Of a stretch of 64,000 nucleotides of DNA, positions 58,162 through 64,000 are shown one piece after another (position 1 is the first letter of the stretch; every line of letters begins with the position of its first letter). The stretch is from contig JADKHG010000001.1 of NCBI GenBank assembly GCA_016721875.1, positions 372,001 through 436,000 of the forward strand. The letters run 5' to 3'. The stretch is from Sphingomonadales bacterium. GTDB taxonomy: Bacteria > Pseudomonadota > Alphaproteobacteria > Sphingomonadales > Sphingomonadaceae. The translations under genes were made by a program, and so were the position numbers. Under the pieces are notes generated by a model. That model was not told the DNA's origin. It ran no database searches and saw only the letters and a list, made by a program, of their open reading frames with translations.

Positions 58162-59325
58162 ATGAAAGCCCCATTCTTACTTTCCGGATTTGCGGCTCTC
58201 GCAATGACCTGCACCTCTACGCTCGCCGCCGCTCAAGCGCCCGCCCAGCCATCCGCTCAACTATCCATGGCTCCGGAATTTGCCAAATTCAAACCACGGC
58301 CTTCGAACACTCTGAAAGTCGATTATGCTGTGTGGAACGAGATTTTGAACAATCTGGTGTTCCTGACCGGGCTGTCCACCCGCCAGATTGCGCCAAAGCC
58401 TGAGGCACTTACTGGAACGAAATTCGTCTGGGAACACACCTCGCCCTTCAGGCAGGAGGGCAACAAAATTCCCTTCTCGATGTTGAAACCTGAACATATT
58501 GCCACGCTGCAGGAATATAAACGCGATTTGGAAACAGTGAGCAATACCGTCGATATCGCGGCGCTCCCCGAAAACGAACAATTGGCCTATTGGCTGAACC
58601 TGCACAACGCGTCGATCATCACCCTGATCGCGGAGAATTACCCGGTGCTAGAACCCAGCAATTTGAAACTGGGTACAGAAAAAGCACCGCTGCATGATGC
58701 AAAGGTCATCGCGGTTGCCGGTCATATGATGAGCCTGCGCGATATCCGCGAAAAAATTGTTTATCCAAACTGGAAGGATCCCAAAGTCGTTTATGGCTTC
58801 TTCCTGGGCGACATCGGTTCGCCCTCAATCCAAGGCGAAGCCTTTACAGCCGACAACACCGAGCGGCTTCTCAAAATGAATGCGGAAGAATTTGTCAACT
58901 CGCTAAGGTCGTTCAGCAGGGGCGGAATCTCGAAAATATACAAGGATGTAGCACCCTTCTATTTCCCCGATTTCGAGAAAGATCTGCGGAACCACTTCCA
59001 GCTATTTATGTGGGAGGACGTTTTGGCCGAACTGGCGAAAGCGGGAGCGTTGAAAGTCAACAGCTATGAAATCGCGATCGCCGATATGGAAGGTGGACAC
59101 GGCGCTCACGTCATTCCCAATGTGCTAATAGACGGCAAGCCGGTACGCAATTCCCAATCCTACGCGATTGCGGCCTATACGAACCAGATTAAAACCAAGT
59201 CCAAAGTGCTATTGCGCCAAGGTAAGATCAAGAATGGCGTCGTGATCGTCGGTGACGAAAGCGAGGAAGAAGCCGCGGCGTCTGAACCGGATAAGCCAGT
59301 TGAGGGCGCGCAGGATCAGCTTTGA
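58162..59325 (+). CDS. DUF547 domain exported protein
   Basis: A 387-residue protein with a signal peptide (residues 1-24) and a DUF547 domain (ENEQLAYWLNLHNASIITLI near residue 138). DUF547 proteins are thought to be thioredoxin-like or transglutaminase-related, but no reaction is proven. The start at 58162 follows AAGGAC; an ATG two codons earlier is possible. A C-terminal acidic tail (EEEAAASEPDKPV) is unusual. Confidence 0.82.
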   Translation: MKAPFLLSGFAALAMTCTSTLAAAQAPAQPSAQLSMAPEFAKFKPRPSNTLKVDYAVWNEILNNLVFLTGLSTRQIAPKPEALTGTKFVWEHTSPFRQEGNKIPFSMLKPEHIATLQEYKRDLETVSNTVDIAALPENEQLAYWLNLHNASIITLIAENYPVLEPSNLKLGTEKAPLHDAKVIAVAGHMMSLRDIREKIVYPNWKDPKVVYGFFLGDIGSPSIQGEAFTADNTERLLKMNAEEFVNSLRSFSRGGISKIYKDVAPFYFPDFEKDLRNHFQLFMWEDVLAELAKAGALKVNSYEIAIADMEGGHGAHVIPNVLIDGKPVRNSQSYAIAAYTNQIKTKSKVLLRQGKIKNGVVIVGDESEEEAAASEPDKPVEGAQDQL

Positions 59326-59405
59326 TTGAAAGCGCTTAACAGAGCGGTTCACTCAATATGAAACCATGATAAGGACCAAAGCTCCAGTCGAGAGCGAGGT
59401 CGTTC

Positions 59406-60110
59406 ATGGGGAAAATCATAGCCTATCACCTGCCCGGCGCATGGGGCTTGCCTTCGGTCAGTCCGTTTTGCCTCAAACTGGACGCTTGGTTGCGTATAGC
59501 AGGGATTGAACATGAATCGATCACCGCCACCACCCCCGTTGGCGGGCCCAAGGGCAAGGCACCGTGGATCGAGCATGACGGGCGCAAGATTGGCGATTCG
59601 ACTTTCATCATCCTCCATCTGAAAGAAACGCTGGGGATTGATCCCGACGCGCATCTGACGCCTGCGCAAAAGGGGGTCGCGCTCGCAATACAGCGTCTGG
59701 TAGATGAAAATCTCTATTGGGCGATGGTCAATGATCGCTGGAACACGCCCGAAAACTGGCCGATATTGAAAAGCACAGTGCTTGGCGGCATCCCCGCACC
59801 GGTTCGCGCGGTCATGGCGCCTATTGCGCGGCGCGGCGTGCTGAAGCAGCTAAAAGGCCACGGCATGGGCTGCCACAGCGCAGAGGAAATTGCGGCAATC
59901 GGCAAGCGTGATATTGATGCCCTTGCCGCATTATTGGGCGATCAGGATTGGTTTTTCGGTGATCGGTCGACCGAGACAGACGCAGTGGTCTATGGTCAGC
60001 TCGCCAATATCTATTGGGTGGGATTTAACAGTCCGATGAAGGCTGTGATTGGTGGCAATGCCAATCTGGTGGCGTTTCTGGAGCGGTTTCAACAAAGATT
60101 TTACCATTAA
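59406..60110 (+). CDS. Glutathione S-transferase / failed-axon-connections-like protein
   Basis: The 234-residue protein has a thioredoxin-like N-terminus (LPSVSPFCLKLDAWLRIAG, PKGKAPWIEHDGRKIGDST) and a helical GST-type C-terminal domain with GDRSTETDAVVYGQLANI. It resembles the Faxc-type GST-like group. Enzyme activity is uncertain. It follows the DUF547 gene. Confidence 0.82.
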   Translation: MGKIIAYHLPGAWGLPSVSPFCLKLDAWLRIAGIEHESITATTPVGGPKGKAPWIEHDGRKIGDSTFIILHLKETLGIDPDAHLTPAQKGVALAIQRLVDENLYWAMVNDRWNTPENWPILKSTVLGGIPAPVRAVMAPIARRGVLKQLKGHGMGCHSAEEIAAIGKRDIDALAALLGDQDWFFGDRSTETDAVVYGQLANIYWVGFNSPMKAVIGGNANLVAFLERFQQRFYH

Positions 60111-60163
60111 AGAGATTGCTCATAGCACCTATAGCGCCGACTGTGATCGGCAGGAGACAATCG

Positions 60164-60895
60164 ATGTCAAAATTGCTTTCCAGATTTGGGTGGTTACCGT
60201 TGTTTGTGATGGCTGTATCCCCTGCCTTTGCGGAAACGGCAGTGGATCAGGATGTTGCCGATGTTGCAGCGGCTTTCAAAGCGCTTGAGGCACATGACTT
60301 CGACCATGTTCTGGAAAAATCCGGTGCTGTTATTGGCCGTTTTGAAGCCAGAAAGGAGGCAGATACCGTCTATGTCTGCACTAGCGGTGGCCCCGACACC
60401 ATCTTTGCCATGACCTCAGCGGCTTTAGAGGCACAGTCCGCCGACGGGAAAGTTGCAAAAACGATAGCGATCGCAGACGCAATCTGTGACTCTTACTTCG
60501 TCAAGGGCTTTGCTTTGATCGACCTGAAAAGGCCAGCAGAAGCGTTACCCAATCTGGAGGCGGCGGTGGCACTCGACCCTGATAACCAGCACTACATCAA
60601 CGAGTTAGCTGAATGGTATAAGTTGAGCCGTAACTGGGACAAGTCGTTGGAATTGTTCACACTTGCCAGTGAAACCTCTGATTTTGCAATCATCAGCATG
60701 GAAGATAGGAAGGTAAGCGAGCGTATCACTAATCAGATGCGTTGTCGTTCCTTCCGCGGGATTGCCTTTAATCAGGTCGAATTGCAGAATTGGGAAGAGG
60801 CACGTACCGCTTTGCAGAAGTGCCTCACGCTCAATCCAGACGATGCAGCATCAAAGGCTGAATTAGGATATATACAACAGCAAACGGGTAAATAG
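60164..60895 (+). CDS. Exported TPR-containing protein
   Basis: A 243-residue protein with a signal peptide (residues 1-24, ending AFA). The C-terminal half has TPR-like helices (AEALPNLEAAVALDPDNQHY, WEEARTALQKCLTLNPDDAA). Cys residues near 66 and 105 could pair. The start at 60164 follows AGGAGACA. Probably a periplasmic adaptor. Confidence 0.8.
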   Translation: MSKLLSRFGWLPLFVMAVSPAFAETAVDQDVADVAAAFKALEAHDFDHVLEKSGAVIGRFEARKEADTVYVCTSGGPDTIFAMTSAALEAQSADGKVAKTIAIADAICDSYFVKGFALIDLKRPAEALPNLEAAVALDPDNQHYINELAEWYKLSRNWDKSLELFTLASETSDFAIISMEDRKVSERITNQMRCRSFRGIAFNQVELQNWEEARTALQKCLTLNPDDAASKAELGYIQQQTGK

Positions 60896-60996
60896 GGCAA
60901 AACGGAAAAGGTTTGGCACTGCGGCGACTTGCCCCTTCGGTGATCAAGTCATTTAATTCCTTCGTAAGGCAGGCTGGCGGAGTCCCGGCAAGAAAA

Positions 60997-61599
60997 TCAT
61001 TTATCTCTCATGAGCGCCGGAACATTCAATAGCGCACGCTCTGCATCTGAAACCACTTCTGGCTCGACTGGATGGCTGATATATTCGCCAGCTTCGTTCG
61101 CCCGATATTGTGTGCCGTAAATTTGCTGCTTCCCGATCGATTGCAAATATCGGTCAAGCGTAGCTGCCGAAATCCAGCGAGCATCATAGCCTTTGGATAT
61201 TGCAATGACCGCCAGATGATGCGCCTTCAAATAGTCTTCCGGTTTGTCACCATGTTGAAAAATGAACGCCGCGCGGTAGAAGTCGATCCCCGCTTTCAAA
61301 GCATCCAATTCCAGCAATTCTCCAGTGCGTTTCAGACGCGCAGAATCCTCGCGTTCCCAACGTTGCATAAAAGCTTGATCGTCTTTCACGGCTCGCCAAC
61401 CACCGCGTTTTTCGACATCAAGCCGAATTGCCTGATCCGCTAAGAACAGGTCGTTCATCTCAGTGTTTGCAATTTGGTCTTGCGAAGCATTTTCCGCAGA
61501 GACCTTGCCGTCGCCGTCTAATGTTAGCTTTGCATTGATGGGGGTACAAATCGCAAACGCAAGAATCGTGATTCCAAAGCCGAACAGCCGCACCATCAC
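60997..61599 (-). CDS. DUF6624-like exported protein
   Basis: A 200-residue protein with a signal peptide (about 1-22). The blocks RWEREDSARLKRTGELLE, EDYLKAHHLAVIAISKGY and RWISAATLDRYLQSIGKQQI fit a small family of unknown function (DUF6624-type, from memory). It overlaps glmU by 4 bases (ATGA), so it is translated with it. Confidence 0.72.
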   Translation of the reverse strand: MMVRLFGFGITILAFAICTPINAKLTLDGDGKVSAENASQDQIANTEMNDLFLADQAIRLDVEKRGGWRAVKDDQAFMQRWEREDSARLKRTGELLELDALKAGIDFYRAAFIFQHGDKPEDYLKAHHLAVIAISKGYDARWISAATLDRYLQSIGKQQIYGTQYRANEAGEYISHPVEPEVVSDAERALLNVPALMRDK

Positions 61600-62939
61600 T
61601 TCCCCTCCTTCTTCCTCCGCATCGCATCATGAAAGCGATCCGCCCAGCCCGGTTTCACCAGCTGTTCAGCCCGCACCATGCGGAGTTCTCCATCAGCTAC
61701 ATCCCGCGACACAGCGCTACCCGCAGCAACAATCGCATCACGCCCAATCTTCACCGGCGCGATCAGCGCTGAGTTGGAACCAATAAACGCCCCCTCGCCA
61801 ATCTCGGTCTTATATTTGAAATAGCCGTCATAATTGCAGGTGATCGTGCCCGCGCCGATATTGGCCTTTGCGCCTACCTCGACATCACCCAGATAGGTCA
61901 GGTGGTTGGCCTTCGCGCCTTTGTGCAAATGCGCCTTCTTGGTTTCGACGAAATTGCCGATCTTGGTCTTTTCCTCCAGCACCGTGCCGGGGCGCAGCCG
62001 GGCGAAGGGGCCGACTTCGGCTCCGCTAGCGATGCTGGCGCCCTCGATATGGCAATTGGCGCGGATTTTGACATTGTCCGCCACGCTAACGCCGGGGCCG
62101 AAAAACACATTGGGTTCGATCAGGACATCTCGGCCAAGAACTGTGTCATAAGAGAACCAGACAGTCTCTGGCGCGATCAGGCTCGCGCCTTCCGCCATCG
62201 CGGTAACGCGACGGCGTTTTTGCCATTCGCCTTCCATCGTCGCCAGCTCGCCGCGGCTGTTGATGCCGGCCACGTCATAGGGGTCAGTGGTCACCACATG
62301 GCAATGCCGCCCGTCCTGCACAGCGATGTTGACGATATCGACCAGATAATATTCGCCCGCCGCATTGCTGTTGGTGACGCGGTCGAGCAAGGCGAACAGG
62401 TCTTTTGACTTTACCGCCATCAGTCCGCTGTTGCACAATTTCACCGCGCGTTGATGTTCGGTCGCATCCTTATGTTCGACCATCCATTCGATCCGGTCGC
62501 CAGAGGCGACGATGCGCCCATATTGCTGCGCGTCTGCGGGTTCAAAACCGAGCACGACGACTGCCGGATTATCGACATGATCCAGCCGGTCAATCATCGC
62601 CTGCATCGTACTCGCCGGAACGAAAGGTACATCGCCATAGAGGATCAGCACATCACCGTCGAAATCCTTCAGCGCCCCCTCCGCCTGCTGCACCGCATGG
62701 CCGGTGCCCAGTTGCGGTTCCTGAATGACGGTCTCGGCACTGTCGCCTAGCGCATCGCGCAACTGGTCTGCCTTGTCGCCGACCACCACCACCTTCTTTG
62801 CAGGCGACAGCGCGTCGACGCTCGCCATCAGGTGCATCAGCATCGGCTGCCCGGCGATCGGGTGCAGCACTTTGTGCAGATCGGATTTCATGCGGGTGCC
62901 TTTGCCCGCGGCGAGGATGATAGCTGCGATATTGCTCAT
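61596..62939 (-). CDS. glmU: Bifunctional GlmU (N-acetylglucosamine-1-phosphate uridyltransferase / acetyltransferase)
   Basis: GlmU makes UDP-GlcNAc for cell wall and LPS. The 447-residue protein has the nucleotidyltransferase signature IILAAGKGTRMKS, the substrate loop EPQLGTGHAVQQ and a left-handed beta-helix with hexapeptide repeats and the end AEQLVKPGWADRFHD. The start at 62939 is the ATG of MSNIAAII; longer starts upstream make no sense. It is divergent from gph. Confidence 0.96.
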   Translation of the reverse strand: MSNIAAIILAAGKGTRMKSDLHKVLHPIAGQPMLMHLMASVDALSPAKKVVVVGDKADQLRDALGDSAETVIQEPQLGTGHAVQQAEGALKDFDGDVLILYGDVPFVPASTMQAMIDRLDHVDNPAVVVLGFEPADAQQYGRIVASGDRIEWMVEHKDATEHQRAVKLCNSGLMAVKSKDLFALLDRVTNSNAAGEYYLVDIVNIAVQDGRHCHVVTTDPYDVAGINSRGELATMEGEWQKRRRVTAMAEGASLIAPETVWFSYDTVLGRDVLIEPNVFFGPGVSVADNVKIRANCHIEGASIASGAEVGPFARLRPGTVLEEKTKIGNFVETKKAHLHKGAKANHLTYLGDVEVGAKANIGAGTITCNYDGYFKYKTEIGEGAFIGSNSALIAPVKIGRDAIVAAGSAVSRDVADGELRMVRAEQLVKPGWADRFHDAMRRKKEGK

Positions 62940-63001
62940 GGCGCAGCGCCATAAAGCGAAATGGTTGCAGTTTCCAGAATTTGCCGACAGCAGGGGGAAA
63001 T

Positions 63002-63687
63002 ATGACAAAATTCCCCTTCGACATTGTCGGCTTTGATCTGGACGGTACGTTGATCGACACCGCCGAGGATTTGCGCATGTCGTGCAACCACGCGCTGGAA
63101 CTCGCGGGAATATCGCCGCTCTCGCCAACACAAATCCGGTCGGCCATTGGCGGCGGAGCACGGGCGATGATCGAGCGCGGGATAACGCTCAACGGCAAGC
63201 AACCGGTGGAACCAGCGTTGTTCGAGCAGATGTTCGACCGCTTTCTGGCGCATTATGAAGCCAATATCGCGGTCCACAGCCGACCATTTGACGGCGCAAT
63301 CGCGATGCTCGACGCGTTGGACGCGATGGGAGTCAAAGCCGCAATCGTCACCAACAAACTGGAGGCATTGGCCGACAAATTGTTTCGCGAACTGGGGATA
63401 CGCGACCGGTTCACGGCGTTTCTCGGCCGCGATTCACTGGGCGAGGAACGCGGCAAGCCAGCACCCGACCTGATCCACGCGATGATCGAGCGGGCAGGCG
63501 GTGGTCGTGCGGTTTTTGTCGGCGATTCCGATTTCGACATAGGGCTGCACGGGCGGCGGGGATTCCGAGTGTCGCGGTCAGTTTCGGTTTTTTGCAATGC
63601 CCGGTCGAGGAACTGGGGGCGGACGCGGTGATTGATCATTTTGATGAGTTGATTTTTACACTGATTTCTCTGAAAACAGGTAAATGA
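63002..63687 (+). pseudogene. gph: Phosphoglycolate phosphatase (HAD family; C-terminus frameshifted)
   Basis: Gph removes 2-phosphoglycolate. Its HAD motifs are present: DLDGTLIDTAED (motif I), VTNKLEALADK (II), KPAPDLI (III) and VGDSDFDIG (IV). After motif IV the frame changes at a GGG run (63542-63544), where one base seems missing; the conserved end (AARAAGIPSVAVSFGF) is in the next frame up to the stop at 63687. The start at 63002 is after GGGGGAAAT. Confidence 0.9.
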
Positions 63688-64000
63688 AAATAACTTTCAA
63701 GGTTTTGCTTTACCTTGCGCTAACGTCGATGACTTGCGAAGGTTCTTTTGCGACTTGGAATGGAACCCATTGGGGCATGCAACCATCCGACGTCCAACAG
63801 GCGACAGGCGCAAAAGCGAAAAAAATCAAGCCATCAAAGAAAGATCGTAACGGGCTCGATAAGATTGGCAACTCGGGATTTTTCGAGGAAAATGGCAATC
63901 GGTACTCTGCTACATATTACTATGACGATAGGGGGCTGAAATCGGTCGCACTGACCTCTTCAACGCTGAAATGCGCAAATATTTTTGATTTTTTGACCAA
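63684..64000 (+). CDS. Exported hypothetical protein (runs past the window end)
   Basis: The start at 63684 overlaps the reconstructed gph stop by 4 bases (ATGA), which also supports the frameshift repair of gph. A signal peptide (about residues 1-23) is followed by a basic, lysine-rich segment. About 105 codons are visible. No family is recognised. Confidence 0.65.
   Translation, partial: MKITFKVLLYLALTSMTCEGSFATWNGTHWGMQPSDVQQATGAKAKKIKPSKKDRNGLDKIGNSGFFEENGNRYSATYYYDDRGLKSVALTSSTLKCANIFDFLT

Overview
The window looks like chromosomal DNA of an alphaproteobacterium, most likely a sphingomonad (Sphingopyxis/Sphingorhabdus-like). The support is moderately high GC, the gene order (grpE and hrcA divergent from rph-rdgB-hemW; rsmI-yraN-gshB divergent from an LpoA-like lipoprotein; argD-argF-hslO; a LytS/LytTR pair) and protein wording typical of that order. 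The assignment is from memory of families; no search was run. There are about 75 genes, no rRNA or tRNA that I could identify, and no CRISPR array.

Layout. 0-9.3 kb: lipid-type enzymes (KAS III-like synthase, acyltransferase, DUF1295 membrane protein), a broken cytochrome P450, a GGDEF protein, a PhnA-like protein, an alpha/beta hydrolase and a VOC protein. 9.3-12.7 kb: a second GGDEF protein, an exported protein, a small membrane protein and a YaiI-like protein. 12.7-15.0 kb: a lower-GC accessory island whose core is a coupled three-gene cassette, an OB-like protein of unknown function followed by two different DUF488 proteins. This is the best candidate here for an undescribed system. 15-22 kb: thiC with a TPP riboswitch and an in-frame palindromic repeat insertion, then dnaJ and dnaK. 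22-24 kb: a lipoprotein metallochaperone, an HExxH protein and an indoleamine 2,3-dioxygenase-like gene preceded by a 141-bp long palindrome. 24.06-27.09 kb: an IS1595-family element with about 40-bp inverted ends, four passenger genes and putative operators. 27-32 kb: MATE efflux, CDP-alcohol phosphatidyltransferase, grpE and hrcA. 32-41 kb: rph, rdgB, hemW, xerC, gshB, yraN, rsmI, an LpoA-like lipoprotein, tadA and an ankyrin protein. 41-48 kb: dienelactone hydrolase, LytTR regulator, LytS-like kinase, PhnZ-like HD protein and a large repeat/RTX secreted protein. 48-55 kb: hslO, argF, argD, a coupled chain of small genes ending in osmC, then GST and GFA proteins. 55-64 kb: glmS directly downstream of a VapBC-like toxin-antitoxin pair, DUF547, GST, TPR and DUF6624-like proteins, glmU, gph and an unfinished exported protein.

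A striking feature is the number of broken frames in genes that should be intact. Single-base shifts occur in P450 (2), dnaJ, hemW, xerC, gshB, the LpoA-like gene (3), argD, osmC and gph, and dnaK carries an in-frame TAG. Nearly all shifts fall in runs of two or more identical bases and the downstream frames stay conserved. That fits uncorrected sequencing or assembly errors better than biological decay, so these genes are annotated over their reconstructed extents.

How the genes work together: protein-quality control (DnaK/DnaJ/GrpE/HrcA/Hsp33), cell-envelope precursor supply (GlmS/GlmU, LpoA-like), thiamine synthesis under TPP control, arginine synthesis, and tRNA/rRNA modification (TadA, RsmI, Rph) form the core. 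Accessory content is scattered between them as the DUF488 island, the IS1595 element, the toxin-antitoxin pair and several lower-GC orphan genes.
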